A program made the translations under genes and the position numbers. From assembly GCF_001434535.1 (NCBI RefSeq), contig NZ_AYYW01000037.1, positions 60,804 through 124,803 on the forward strand: 64,000 nt of DNA. The letters run 5' to 3'. The DNA comes from Ligilactobacillus animalis KCTC 3501 = DSM 20602 (lineage in GTDB: Bacteria; Bacillota; Bacilli; Lactobacillales; Lactobacillaceae). Under the pieces are notes generated by a model. The model was not told where the DNA came from and searched no databases. It worked only from the letters and a program-made list of their open reading frames with translations. Every line of letters starts with the position of its first letter. Positions within the stretch are counted from its first letter, which is position 1. Below, piece after piece: positions 25,076-34,117 of this stretch.

Positions 25076-25792
25076 ATGGAATGGCATGAGTATTTAGCTA
25101 GGTTACGATATTATGACCGGATGTGTGGTAATTTGACCACCGTCCACCAAAAGATCACCCAAGTCCAAGCCGTAGTTACAGCCTATAGTAGACATGAAAT
25201 CCCACAAGTAGTGCCGAAGCTGAGTTTTTCGACCCACTATCTTGAATTACATATGACTAAACACCCAGAGTTGTTTGAATTGGTCAGTTGTTTAAATGAG
25301 TTGCGCCAAGTACTGATCGAAAATTTTGGGATCTGGCACGTTTTTTCGCAGGCATGGTTGGCGGCTTTCAAACAGCGATTAAAGCCCGGGAAAACACTAG
25401 TGGTGATGTGTGGCAATGCTGTTTTAGCGGCTAATCTACCTAATGTGATCGCGGTCGATGACTTTGATTGGCAAGCGCAAGATAATACGCGCCCGCACCC
25501 GTGGTGTGATGTCAAACAGTGTGATGCCTTGGTAGCGGTCCAAACCTATTATCAGCAGGTAGATAACATTATTTTAGAGTGGGCACCGGAGCAAACGACT
25601 TGTGATCGTGCTATTTTGGACTTTTTGCGTGCTCATCATTGGTCCGGTGATCTTATCGTGATCGGTGAAGCTAAGGGGGCGACGAATTCACCACAATTTT
25701 GGCAAACCGCTAAGTTGGATCGTCCACCCGAAGTGAATACTTTACATCGGCCGTTTGACTTTATTCATGACCAAGTATTTTGGGTAAAATAG
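25076..25792 (+). CDS. Hypothetical protein, 238 residues
   Basis: I do not recognise a family. It is soluble, with no signal peptide. The second half alternates strands and loops in a Rossmann-like manner (KTLVVMCGNAVLAANLPNVIAVDDFDW; DNIILEWAPEQT; GDLIVIGEAKGATNSPQFW), somewhat like a methyltransferase or nucleotide-binding fold, but there is no clear glycine-rich loop. The ATG at 25076 follows AAGGA by 8 bases. It is preceded by a promoter and terminator (possible attenuator) and followed by a response-regulator gene with its own leader. Confidence 0.65.
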   Translation: MEWHEYLARLRYYDRMCGNLTTVHQKITQVQAVVTAYSRHEIPQVVPKLSFSTHYLELHMTKHPELFELVSCLNELRQVLIENFGIWHVFSQAWLAAFKQRLKPGKTLVVMCGNAVLAANLPNVIAVDDFDWQAQDNTRPHPWCDVKQCDALVAVQTYYQQVDNIILEWAPEQTTCDRAILDFLRAHHWSGDLIVIGEAKGATNSPQFWQTAKLDRPPEVNTLHRPFDFIHDQVFWVK

Positions 25793-25884
25793 TCGTAATT
25801 TTTACGAATTTCTTTAAGTATATTTAGCAAAGTATTTGGTAAAATAAAAATATAATTAAGTTTTCTTTAGGGAGACCAGACATT

Positions 25885-26574
25885 ATGAAGATTTTAATTG
25901 TCGATGACGATAAAGATATCGTTGAATTATTAAGTATATATGTTAAAAATGAGGGCTATGATGTCGAAAAAGCCTACAATGGTAAAGAAGCGATCACGAA
26001 GATCAATACTAACCCAGATATCGATCTGATGATCTTAGATGTGATGATGCCTCAATTAGATGGAATGGCAGTTGTGCGAGCTGTGCGAAAAGATAGCCAG
26101 ATCCCGATCTTGATGTTATCGGCTAAAACAGACGATCTTGATAAGATCCAATGCCTAGTTCAAGGTGCCGATGATTATGTGACCAAACCATTCAACCCTT
26201 TGGAAGTTATGGCACGTGTCAAATCATTATTGCGCCGTTCACAACATGAAGTAAAAAATAACGAGCCTGATCAGATCGAAGTGGGTTCTTTGATCATCAA
26301 AAAAGATTCCCATGAAGTCGAAACGGTCAACGGTAAGGAGATCTCATTGACAGCCTTAGAATTTGGGATCTTATATCTCTTGGCTAGTCATCCTAACCGT
26401 GTCTTTTCAGCAGATGAGATCTTTGAACGTGTTTGGCAACAGGAGTCCGTTGTTTCAGCTAAAACAGTTATGGTCCATGTGAGCCACTTGCGCGATAAGA
26501 TCGAAGAAGCTACTGGTGGCGAAAAAGTTATCCAAACGGTTTGGGGCGTAGGTTATAAGATAGAATCACGTTAG
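25885..26574 (+). CDS. OmpR/PhoB-type response regulator (VanR-like)
   Basis: 229 residues. The receiver domain has the acidic pocket DDD (8-10), phospho-acceptor Asp52 in MILDVMMP, Thr/Ser in MLSAKT and Lys in YVTKPFNPLEV. The C-terminal winged helix follows (VSLTALEFGILYLLASHPNRVFSADEIFERVW...VSAKTVMVHVSHLRDKIEEATGGEKVIQTVWGVGYKIE). It closely resembles VanR/SaeR types. The ATG at 25885 follows AGGGAGA. The cognate kinase gene starts 21 bases after its stop. Confidence 0.93.
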   Translation: MKILIVDDDKDIVELLSIYVKNEGYDVEKAYNGKEAITKINTNPDIDLMILDVMMPQLDGMAVVRAVRKDSQIPILMLSAKTDDLDKIQCLVQGADDYVTKPFNPLEVMARVKSLLRRSQHEVKNNEPDQIEVGSLIIKKDSHEVETVNGKEISLTALEFGILYLLASHPNRVFSADEIFERVWQQESVVSAKTVMVHVSHLRDKIEEATGGEKVIQTVWGVGYKIESR

Positions 26575-26595
26575 GTAAGCTGATGAGGTGAGCGG

Positions 26596-27744
26596 ATGAA
26601 ATTTTCATTGACAGCCCGGGAAAAAAGTGAGCTCTTTGGTGAAGGGATAGTAACGGTCATCTTGTTATTGTTGCTCAACATGTCGATCTTTATGATCGTT
26701 AACCAGGAGATCTCGAATAACCCGGGTTTACAAAATGGGATCTTCCAGATCAAGATGTCGCTATTTTTAGGGCCGACTGATCTCCAGGTCTGGAGTTGGG
26801 GGGGCTTATTCACCTTGATGATCATTGCGGATTGTGGTATCGTCTATTGGCGTTTGATGCGGCGCTACCGGCAGATGCAGTTGCGTCATGTTATCGCTGA
26901 GTTGCACTATATTGCTTCGGGACATTTTGATCATCGGATACCATTCAAGCTAAGTGGTCAGATGCAAAGAGTCGTTGAAAGTGTCAATTCATTAGTTGAT
27001 AGTACGATCAATGCTATGGAAGAAGAGCGCCTGATCGAACGTTCAAAAGCTGAGTTAGTGACCAATGTCAGTCACGACATCAGGACACCACTGACATCGA
27101 TCATTGGCTATCTCGGCCTGATCGAAAATAAACAATACAATAATGATGAAGAATTATTGCAATATACCCATACAGCTTTTTTGAAAGCCAATCAGATGAA
27201 ATCCTTAGTCGATGACCTGTTTGAATATATTAAGGTCAGACAAGAAGGTGTAACGTTGAACATCGTACAGTTAGATATCGGTGCGATGTTAGAACAGGTG
27301 GCTGCTAGTTACGAACTGGAGGCCAACAAAAAAGGGATGGCGATCCATATCGATGTTCCAGCTGAACCATTGGTGATCGAAGCTGATGGTGAAAAATTAG
27401 CCCGGGTCTTCAACAATCTAGTGTCTAATGCTTTGAAATATGGAGCCGGTGGTAAGAATATCTATCTTAAAGCGATGCCGGTGAGTGAAAAAGAGCTCAA
27501 AGTAACGATCGCTAATGATGGTGAACCGATCCCGCAAAAATCATTAGAACAGGTCTTTGATCGGTTCTATCGGGCTGAAAGTTCGCGGTCACGTGAGACC
27601 GGGGGCTCAGGGCTGGGTTTGGCGATCGCGCAAGGTATCGTCGAAAGACACCATGGCTACATTTATGTAACTTCGGATGCCGAATTGACAGAGTTTATCA
27701 TGCATTTTCCGATTAAGCATGCTGACAGTTTAGTGCGTCAGTAA
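26596..27744 (+). CDS. Membrane sensor histidine kinase (VanS-like)
   Basis: 382 residues. Two membrane segments (about 15-35 and 65-86) bracket a short extracellular loop of about 30 residues; a HAMP-like linker runs to about 145. The phospho-acceptor is His160 in NVSHDIRTPLTSIIGYL. The ATPase domain has NNLVSNALKYG (N box), ANDGEPIP (G1) and GGSGLGLAIAQGIVERHHG (G2). The small outer loop suggests sensing within or near the membrane. The ATG at 26596 follows GAGGTGA. It is followed after 150 bases by the carboxypeptidase gene, a plausible target. Confidence 0.92.
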   Translation: MKFSLTAREKSELFGEGIVTVILLLLLNMSIFMIVNQEISNNPGLQNGIFQIKMSLFLGPTDLQVWSWGGLFTLMIIADCGIVYWRLMRRYRQMQLRHVIAELHYIASGHFDHRIPFKLSGQMQRVVESVNSLVDSTINAMEEERLIERSKAELVTNVSHDIRTPLTSIIGYLGLIENKQYNNDEELLQYTHTAFLKANQMKSLVDDLFEYIKVRQEGVTLNIVQLDIGAMLEQVAASYELEANKKGMAIHIDVPAEPLVIEADGEKLARVFNNLVSNALKYGAGGKNIYLKAMPVSEKELKVTIANDGEPIPQKSLEQVFDRFYRAESSRSRETGGSGLGLAIAQGIVERHHGYIYVTSDAELTEFIMHFPIKHADSLVRQ

Positions 27745-27829
27745 CAAGATAATATATTGGACCAGTTTTGAGGTGTTTTGGGCTTCAAAGCTGGTTTAGT
27801 ATTGTCAGCTGAAAAAGACGTGTTTCTTA

Positions 27830-27858
27830 TTGATTAGTTTTGATATTTTGGGTATTCT
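27830..27858 (+). promoter_or_regulatory. Promoter of dacA
   Basis: TTGATT (27830-27835), a 17-base spacer, TATTCT (27853-27858). Confidence 0.45.
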
Positions 27859-27892
27859 TATAGATGAGATTAAGTGAGAGGAACTTAGAAAG

Positions 27893-29230
27893 ATGACATT
27901 TTTAAAATCTTTACAAAAAGTAGTCACAGCTCTAGCAGCGGCTGTGATCGTATTTTCCGTGATTAGTTTTAGCGGACTCGGAGTGGCAACTGGCAAAGCT
28001 GATACAGCCTTGCCAGCTGATACCGACAGTTCATTACAAATCGACGCTAAAGCAGCGATCGCGGTCGATACTAATACAGGACAAATTTTATATGCCAAAA
28101 ACGCTGACCAAGCTTTACCAGTGGCGTCCATGTCAAAATTGATGACCGCCTACATGGTATTGCAAGCGATCCATAATGGCAAACTCAAGTGGAATCAAAA
28201 AGTGACTCCCGGCAAGGCTGCGCAAGAAGTCAGCCAAGATACTACGCTTTCCAATGTTCCATTAAAGGAAGGTCATAGCTATACCGTGCGGGAATTATAC
28301 CAAGCTACTTTGATCTATTCAGCTAATGGAGCTGCGATGGCTTTAGCTGACGCAGTTGGCGGGACGCAAAAGAACTTTATCGATCTAGCGCGTAAAGAAG
28401 CCAAGAAGATGGGCTTAAAAGATGTTGAACTTTACACGGCTAATGGTTTAGCTAACGGTGAAGTCAAGGATGGCAAATATCCTGGGGCTGCCGATGATGC
28501 GGAAAACAAATTCTCCGCTAAAGATATGGCGATCTTGAGCCAACGTTTGATCAAGGACTATCCTGAAGTGTTGAAGACAACTAAGATCACTCGGATGAAA
28601 TTCAACAACGGGACTGATCAAACTGAAATGGAAAACTGGAACTGGATGTTACCTGGTTTAGCTAAGGCTTATAGTGAACTACCAGTTGACGGTTTGAAAA
28701 CAGGGACATCTGATTCAGCTGGTGCATGTTTTGCTGCGACAGTCAATAAAGACGGGCATCGTTTGATCACGATCGTCTTAGGAGCTAAACATGATAGCCA
28801 AGAGGACCTTTCACGTTTTGAAGAAACACAAAAATTAATGTCATATTGCTACAACAACTATACCTATACTTCTTTGGCTAAAGGGACGACCTTTAAAAAG
28901 ACCAATGCTTTGCCGGTTTACCATGGTAAAGACCTAGATGTTAAAGTTTCTTTGGCATCTAAGACCGATGTTTGGTTGAAGAGTGGCGTTTCTAAGGACC
29001 AATTAAGTGCAAAAGCTGTTGGCAACAAGAAATTATACAAAAAAGATGGTCTACAAGCTCCTTTGAAGAAGGGCCAAAAGGTTGGTACTTTACAGATCAA
29101 AGCTAAAGATCAACCAATGTACTTCTTGGATGGAACAGACTACTTGAGTGCTGATGCGCAAACAACCACTGAAGTTAAGAAGGCTAATATCTTTGTGATC
29201 GGCTGGCGTGCGATCACGAGCTTATTCTAA
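27893..29230 (+). CDS. dacA: D-alanyl-D-alanine carboxypeptidase (low-molecular-mass PBP, DacA type)
   Basis: 445 residues. A signal peptide (about 1-36, ending near TGKADTA) exports it. Peptidase S11 motifs are intact: SxxK as SMSK (Ser79-Lys82), SxN as SAN in IYSANGAAM, and KTG in DGLKTGTSDSAG. A PBP5-like C-terminal beta domain follows, then a hydrophobic or amphipathic tail (IFVIGWRAITSLF) that probably anchors it to the membrane. It trims the terminal D-Ala of peptidoglycan stem peptides. It lies just downstream of the VanRS-like pair. Confidence 0.93.
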   Translation: MTFLKSLQKVVTALAAAVIVFSVISFSGLGVATGKADTALPADTDSSLQIDAKAAIAVDTNTGQILYAKNADQALPVASMSKLMTAYMVLQAIHNGKLKWNQKVTPGKAAQEVSQDTTLSNVPLKEGHSYTVRELYQATLIYSANGAAMALADAVGGTQKNFIDLARKEAKKMGLKDVELYTANGLANGEVKDGKYPGAADDAENKFSAKDMAILSQRLIKDYPEVLKTTKITRMKFNNGTDQTEMENWNWMLPGLAKAYSELPVDGLKTGTSDSAGACFAATVNKDGHRLITIVLGAKHDSQEDLSRFEETQKLMSYCYNNYTYTSLAKGTTFKKTNALPVYHGKDLDVKVSLASKTDVWLKSGVSKDQLSAKAVGNKKLYKKDGLQAPLKKGQKVGTLQIKAKDQPMYFLDGTDYLSADAQTTTEVKKANIFVIGWRAITSLF

Positions 29231-29246
29231 ACTAGCGCCTATCCCA

Positions 29247-29286
29247 ACGACTACTGCGGTCAAGTGATCGTAGTAGTCGTTTTTTT
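29247..29286 (+). terminator. Terminator of dacA
   Basis: ACGACTAC pairs with GTAGTCGT (a GTA direct repeat allows register slippage), followed by T7. Confidence 0.8.
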
Positions 29287-29407
29287 CGTACATTTTGAGA
29301 TATGTGTCGCACTTTTGGAAAAATTTTTTAGACATTTTAGGGCTCTTTACCTTATATAATGCGAATGATTGCGTTTGCATCTTAAAATGTAGCTAAATTG
29401 TTATAGT

Positions 29408-29436
29408 TTGTCTTTCGTGGACATTCAGTGTATATT
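29408..29436 (+). promoter_or_regulatory. Promoter of the YhgE/Pip-like gene
   Basis: TTGTCT (29408-29413), a 17-base spacer, TATATT (29431-29436), 45 bases before the start codon. Confidence 0.6.
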
Positions 29437-29480
29437 ATTAGACAGCAATAAAATATTTTAGGTTAAGGAGTGAAATTATC

Positions 29481-32414
29481 TTGAAGACGATCAAGGCTGA
29501 ATTTGAACATATCAAGAGTCAAAAGATGCTTTTAGCTGCAATTTTGGCTATTATGTTTATCCCATTCTTATACTCTGTGTTCTTCTTGAAATCTGTCTGG
29601 AATCCATACGGCGATGCTAAGTATTTGCCCGTAGCCGTAGTTAATGAAGACAGAGCGGTAAATTTCCGTGGTAAGAAACTCGATGTGGGTGATCAGTTAG
29701 TCAAGAATTTAAAGAAAAATGATGGTTTAGACTGGCATTTTGTTTCTAAAAAAGATGCTGAATATGGTCTTAGCCACAAAGAATACTATATGGTAATTAC
29801 GATCCCTAAGGACTTCTCCAAGAATGCAACAACTGTTTTGGATAAGGATCCTAAGAAGATGGAATTGCAATATACGACCAATGACTCCCTCAACTATATC
29901 GGTAAAGTTATCAGTGAAGAAGGGGCTAAACAAGTTAACGCTCAGGTCAAAGAAACTGTTTCAACGTCATATGCAGATACAGTCTTTGGGGTGATCAAGC
30001 AAGTCGGTAAAGGCTTTAACACGGCAGCTAAGGGTTCAAAACAACTTAGCGATGGTTCAAAGACTTTATCCGATGGGATCAATACCTACACAGCTGGTGT
30101 TTCTCAAGTAAATGACGGTGTGATCAAGTTACAAACAGGTGTGGTACCTTTGGGCCAAGGTGTTTTGAAGCTAGCTGATGGTTCAAATACGTTAGCTAAC
30201 GGAATCAACACTTACACAGCTGGTGTTGACCAAGTAAACAACGGTGTTTTCCAATTGCAAAATGGTACCGGCGCTTTAGCTAGCGGTGTGGGCCAATTGG
30301 CTACTGGATCTAATACGTTGGCAAATGGTTTGGGCACATATACAAATGGTGTCGGTCAAGTCAATAATGGTGTCTTACAATTACAAAATGGTACTGGCGC
30401 TTTAGCTAACGGTGTAGGGCAATTAGCTACTGGTTCAACTACCTTGAATAATGGGTTGAACACTTATACTGCTGGGGTAGCTCAATTGAATGATGGTTTA
30501 ACCCAGTTGCATAATAATTCAAAACTTCTTAGAGAAGGTGCTGGCAATCTAGCGGCTGGTAATAAAACATTAGCTGATACAATTAACAAACAAATTGATG
30601 TTATTATCAATCAATTGAACTCTAACGATACTAAGCAAGCGATCGAAGGTTTGAAGCAATTAAAACAACATGCGCCTGCGATCCAAAAACAATTGCAAGA
30701 ATTGCAAAATACAATGAACGGTTTACCTACTCTATTAGGTGGGATCAATTCAAGTGCTGATAAGTTCAGTCAAGATCTGACAACGAATTTAGTCAGTGCA
30801 GGGAACAATATTTCTGGCTCAGCTAAAGAAGTTGGTGAAGTGCTTGCAGCTAATGAAAACAAGTTATCTACTGAAGATCAACAAAAATTAGCTGATGCGA
30901 TCGCTAAGAACCAAGCAGCTGGTCAAAACATTCAAGCTGCTGGTGCTGCAGCTCAAACATTTAAAGATCAATTGACACAAGCACAAAATAGCTTGGCACC
31001 GATCTTGCAAAATGCGCAACAAATGCAAGATTACATCAAACAAGTAAATGTATTACTGGATAAATTGAATACAGTGGATACTTCTAAATTGTCTAATCTT
31101 CAAGGATTAACGACTGATTTAGAAAAATTAAGAACAGGCGCTAACGAATTATCCGAGGGTTCTAATACATTGAGCACTAAAGTTACTGAGTACACATTAG
31201 GTGTCGATAAAGCCTATGCTGGTGCACAAACGTTGACTTCTAAGAATGGAGAACTAACATCAGGCGCAAACCAATTGGCTGGTGGTTTAGGCCAATTGAA
31301 TGGTCAAGTGCCAACATTGACAGGTGGTATCAACCAACTTGCTGCTGGTACAGGTCAACTTGTAGCTAACTCAGGTGCTTTAACATCAGGTGCAAACCAA
31401 TTAGCCGGTGGTTTAGGCCAATTGAACGCACAAGTACCAACATTGACAGGTGGTATCAACCAACTTGCTGCTGGTACGAGCCAACTTGCTGCCAACTCGG
31501 CTGCTTTACGCAGTGGTGCAAGTCAATTAGCCGGTGGTTTAGGCCAAATGAATGCTCAAGTTCCTACTTTGACATCAGGTGTGAACCAATTAGCTAATGG
31601 TACCCAACAATTGAACGCTAACTCACCTAAGTTAGCTGATGGTGCTACGCAATTAGAACAAGGTAATAGTAAGTTAGCTAAAGCCTTGGCAGAAGGTTCA
31701 GAACAAGTAAACGATAATACGAAGAACTTGTCCTCTAAGACTTCAAACATGTTTGCTTCTCCAACCGAACTCAAGCATAAGAGTTACAGTTACGTACCAA
31801 ACTATGGTTATGCTTTAGCTCCATACATGTTATCAGTTGCATTGTATGTTGGTGCTTTGGTCTTCAACTTAGTTTACCCAGTACGTCGCTTATCCGATCC
31901 AGATGCTAGTGCAACTGAATGGTGGTTGAGCAAGATCTCAGTTGGTGCTCTTGTTGCTACTGGGACTTCAGTAGTTGAAGTTCTCTTGATGATGGCAGCT
32001 GGCTTACATCCAGATTATTTAGGGGCAACCTTGATCAATGCTTGGTTCTTTGCCCTTGCAAGTACTTTTATCGTGATGTTCTTAGCCGTCGCATTTGGCA
32101 ATATCGGACGTTTCCTAGGGATCATCTTCTTGGTCATCCAGCTCGGTTCTTGTGGTGGGTCCTTCCCAATTCAAGTTACCCGTGCAATGGGCGGATTCTT
32201 CCAAATGGTAAATCCATTCTTGCCAATGACTTACTCAGTTTACGGTTTCCGTGAATCCTTGACATCAGGTCTAGGTGCAAATCAAGTTTGGATCTCTGTT
32301 GGAGTTCAATTGATCTACATCATTGTCGCAGTTGCTTTGCTTTGGGTAGCAATGAATGCTGAACGTAGTAAAGTTACTTACGTTGATGTTGAAAATCAAA
32401 ACTTAAACGACTAG
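29481..32414 (+). CDS. YhgE/Pip-family membrane protein with two 42-residue repeat blocks
   Basis: 977 residues. One N-terminal membrane helix (about 16-38) precedes the YhgE_Nterm domain (YLPVAVVNEDRAVNF). A very long extracellular, Gly/Asn/Gln-rich, heptad-like region follows, and then five or six C-terminal helices of the ABC-2 permease type (YALAPYMLSVALYVGALVFN onward). Phage infection protein Pip of Lactococcus and YueB of Bacillus belong to this superfamily and act as phage receptors; related proteins take part in ESX-type secretion. The start is TTG 29481 with AAGGAGTGA upstream. The stop codon TAG merges into a palindromic repeat. Function here is not known; a surface stalk or exporter is inferred. 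Confidence 0.85.
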   Translation: MKTIKAEFEHIKSQKMLLAAILAIMFIPFLYSVFFLKSVWNPYGDAKYLPVAVVNEDRAVNFRGKKLDVGDQLVKNLKKNDGLDWHFVSKKDAEYGLSHKEYYMVITIPKDFSKNATTVLDKDPKKMELQYTTNDSLNYIGKVISEEGAKQVNAQVKETVSTSYADTVFGVIKQVGKGFNTAAKGSKQLSDGSKTLSDGINTYTAGVSQVNDGVIKLQTGVVPLGQGVLKLADGSNTLANGINTYTAGVDQVNNGVFQLQNGTGALASGVGQLATGSNTLANGLGTYTNGVGQVNNGVLQLQNGTGALANGVGQLATGSTTLNNGLNTYTAGVAQLNDGLTQLHNNSKLLREGAGNLAAGNKTLADTINKQIDVIINQLNSNDTKQAIEGLKQLKQHAPAIQKQLQELQNTMNGLPTLLGGINSSADKFSQDLTTNLVSAGNNISGSAKEVGEVLAANENKLSTEDQQKLADAIAKNQAAGQNIQAAGAAAQTFKDQLTQAQNSLAPILQNAQQMQDYIKQVNVLLDKLNTVDTSKLSNLQGLTTDLEKLRTGANELSEGSNTLSTKVTEYTLGVDKAYAGAQTLTSKNGELTSGANQLAGGLGQLNGQVPTLTGGINQLAAGTGQLVANSGALTSGANQLAGGLGQLNAQVPTLTGGINQLAAGTSQLAANSAALRSGASQLAGGLGQMNAQVPTLTSGVNQLANGTQQLNANSPKLADGATQLEQGNSKLAKALAEGSEQVNDNTKNLSSKTSNMFASPTELKHKSYSYVPNYGYALAPYMLSVALYVGALVFNLVYPVRRLSDPDASATEWWLSKISVGALVATGTSVVEVLLMMAAGLHPDYLGATLINAWFFALASTFIVMFLAVAFGNIGRFLGIIFLVIQLGSCGGSFPIQVTRAMGGFFQMVNPFLPMTYSVYGFRESLTSGLGANQVWISVGVQLIYIIVAVALLWVAMNAERSKVTYVDVENQNLND
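30060..30500 (+). repeat. Coding tandem repeat, 126-bp period, about 3.5 units
   Basis: Units at 30060, 30186, 30312 and a partial one at 30438 encode six heptads each, e.g. NTLANGI-NTYTAGV-DQVNNGV-FQLQNGT-GALASGV-GQLATGS. Units 2 and 3 are nearly identical, so recent expansion is likely. Confidence 0.9.
31254..31631 (+). repeat. Second coding tandem repeat, 126-bp period, three units
   Basis: Units at 31254, 31380 and 31506 encode LTSGANQLAGGLGQLN, then GQVPTLTGGINQLAAG, then TGQLVANSGA. The 42-residue period is the same as in the first block, though the sequence differs. Confidence 0.9.
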
Positions 32415-32542
32415 AGTGTGAGACAATGCGGTCAGCGCCGTATAAATAAGGAGGGGGTCACTATGATGCGTATTTTGCATCATAGTGACCCCCTCCTTAT
32501 TTACTAGGCGTTGCATTGTCGAACACGTTTCGGCTATATAGC
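32412..32542 (+). repeat. Intergenic palindrome family, complete copy after the YhgE-like gene
   Basis: Order: AGTGT-GA-GACAATGC, GCCGTATAAATAAGGAGG, inner stem GGGTCACTATGATGC paired with GCATCATAGTGACCC, CCTCCTTATTTACTAGGCG, GCATTGTC-GA-ACAC, CGTTTCGGCTATATAGC. All three stem tiers pair. It starts inside the TAG stop codon of the preceding gene. Confidence 0.9.
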
Positions 32543-32612
32543 CCAGATGCGTATTGTGCATCATGGCGGTTCTCTTATTACCTACTAGGAGTTATGCTGC
32601 CGAACATGTTTG
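32543..32612 (+). repeat. Right-half copy of the palindrome family
   Basis: After TATATAGCCC the sequence resumes at the element centre (AGATGCGTATTGTGCATCATGG) and continues through CCTACTAGGAGTTATGCTG to GCCGAACATGTTT. The left half is absent. The same arrangement occurs at 47758-47832. Confidence 0.75.
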
Positions 32613-32614
32613 TA

Positions 32615-33445
32615 TTATTGTTTTTCAAAGCCGACCATCAAGCCCCCGACTTCAGCGTAGTAGCTGCAAACACCACGTGTTGTAGTGACCGTTACCTCGC
32701 AAGCGGGATAAGTTTCCTTGATCTTTTGGGAAAGCGATTCAGCGCCAGTTTCATTGAAACAATGGGCAATGCAGGCTTTTTTACCGTTAAAACCTTGCGC
32801 TTGCATTTCTTTTAACAGTAGATTGATGGCTTTGATTTGCCCTCGAGCCTTACCGACAGGGGTGAGTTTTCCCTCGGTGTCAGTCCCGACGATGCGGAGT
32901 TTGAGCATATTGGAGATCTTAGCGGCTGCAGCACTGATCCGGCCGTTGTTGACTAAATTGGTCAGTGATTCAAGCGAGAACAAAAGCCCTGTATGTTGTT
33001 GATAAGTTGTTAATTTGCTTTCGATCTCGCTAAATGGTGCTTCAGCTGCGAATAATTTAGCGGCGTATTCGACTAAAAGTTGCATCCGTGGTCCTGCTGA
33101 TTGTGAATCTAAAATAAGGACTTGGGCATTAGGGTGCTCTTCTAAATATTGTTCGCGGGCCTGCACAGCCGCAGAATAGCTACCCGATAACGCACCGGTG
33201 ATCGTGACGGCCACGATGATATCTGCTTCACTAAAAGCTGTTAGCCACTGATCGATATTAGGGCAAGCAGTGCTACTTTTGGTGGATAATTCGCGCAATT
33301 CATCGGTCATCACTAAGACATCTAGGGCGGCATCATCGATGTATTCTTTACCGCCAGCCATGATCGTGATCGGGACACTGGTAAAATCGATGTCTGCTAA
33401 AGTTGTTACATTTGAGCCAGAATCGGCAATGATCTTATATTTCAT
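32615..33445 (-). CDS. DegV-family fatty-acid-binding protein
   Basis: 276 residues. DegV/FakB proteins hold a fatty acid for phosphorylation by FakA, or have related lipid roles. Family features are IIADSGSNV at the N-terminus, the VAVTITGALSGSYSAAVQAR block with the T.SGSY motif, VLILDSQSAGPRMQLLV and the C-terminal YYAEVGGLMVGFEK. The ATG at 33445 has AAAGGAAT upstream; in-frame codons further out lie across the promoter. It is monocistronic and divergent from the DUF1836-ABC cluster. Confidence 0.88.
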   Translation of the reverse strand: MKYKIIADSGSNVTTLADIDFTSVPITIMAGGKEYIDDAALDVLVMTDELRELSTKSSTACPNIDQWLTAFSEADIIVAVTITGALSGSYSAAVQAREQYLEEHPNAQVLILDSQSAGPRMQLLVEYAAKLFAAEAPFSEIESKLTTYQQHTGLLFSLESLTNLVNNGRISAAAAKISNMLKLRIVGTDTEGKLTPVGKARGQIKAINLLLKEMQAQGFNGKKACIAHCFNETGAESLSQKIKETYPACEVTVTTTRGVCSYYAEVGGLMVGFEKQ

Positions 33446-33515
33446 CTCTATTATTCCTTTATAGAAGTTTTTATATGCTTTTTCAACGGTTTTTAAAAAA
33501 CTTATGGTATATTTG

Positions 33516-33544
33516 AGTATAAACATGTGTTATCGATTTGTCAA
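33516..33544 (-). promoter_or_regulatory. SigA promoter of the degV-like gene
   Basis: Minus strand TTGACA (33544-33539), a 17-base spacer, TATACT (33521-33516): almost consensus. Confidence 0.75.
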
Positions 33545-33603
33545 AAGATATTGATAGCGCGAACATGAAAGGATAAGCTATAATTTAGGAAAGGACGTAA
33601 ACA

Positions 33604-34107
33604 ATGAAAAAAATTTTACAACAGGAAAATGTTGCTTATTTTAAACTCCCTACTTTTGAAGAGATACCTGATGTGGGACTCTATTTGGAGCAGACAGCTA
33701 CATTTATCAACAAGTATTTAGAACCACTTTTGGGTAGTGAATTGACCCCATCGATGATCAGCAATTATGTTAAGAAAAAATTGATCGCTCGCCCGGAAAA
33801 AAAGCAATATTCGCGCGAGCAGATCGCCTATCTTTTTTTTATCACTATTTCTAAGACGGTCTTAGCCTTAGATGATCTAAAATTACTTGTCAAAGTCCAA
33901 CGCGAGACGTATCCGATCCAAACCGCATATACGTATTTTCGGGAAGAGTTGGAACAAACTTTGCTCGCAGTCTTTGAAGAGCGGGCGTTGAGTTTCGAAA
34001 CAGGGGAGCGTTCCGAGCAAAAGGTCATGTTGTATAACATTATCATTGCAGCTGCACATAAGATCTATCTGGAAAAATATTTTCAGATGGTACGACAAAG
34101 AAACTGA
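33604..34107 (+). CDS. DUF1836-family protein, likely DNA-binding regulator
   Basis: 167 residues. The segment SELTPSMISNYVKKKLIARPEKKQYSREQIAYLFFITISKTVLALDDLKLL is the MerR-like winged-helix pattern of DUF1836 proteins of Firmicutes. No membrane segment. The ATG at 33604 follows GGAAAGGA. The ABC ATPase gene starts 10 bases after its stop, so it probably regulates the exporter it is transcribed with. Confidence 0.78.
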   Translation: MKKILQQENVAYFKLPTFEEIPDVGLYLEQTATFINKYLEPLLGSELTPSMISNYVKKKLIARPEKKQYSREQIAYLFFITISKTVLALDDLKLLVKVQRETYPIQTAYTYFREELEQTLLAVFEERALSFETGERSEQKVMLYNIIIAAAHKIYLEKYFQMVRQRN

Positions 34108-34117
34108 GGTAGAATAA

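Noticed and set aside
30060..31631. Regularly spaced repeats considered as a CRISPR-like array
   Set aside because: The repeats are in frame, 126 bp long without unique spacers, and encode heptads; no cas genes are present.
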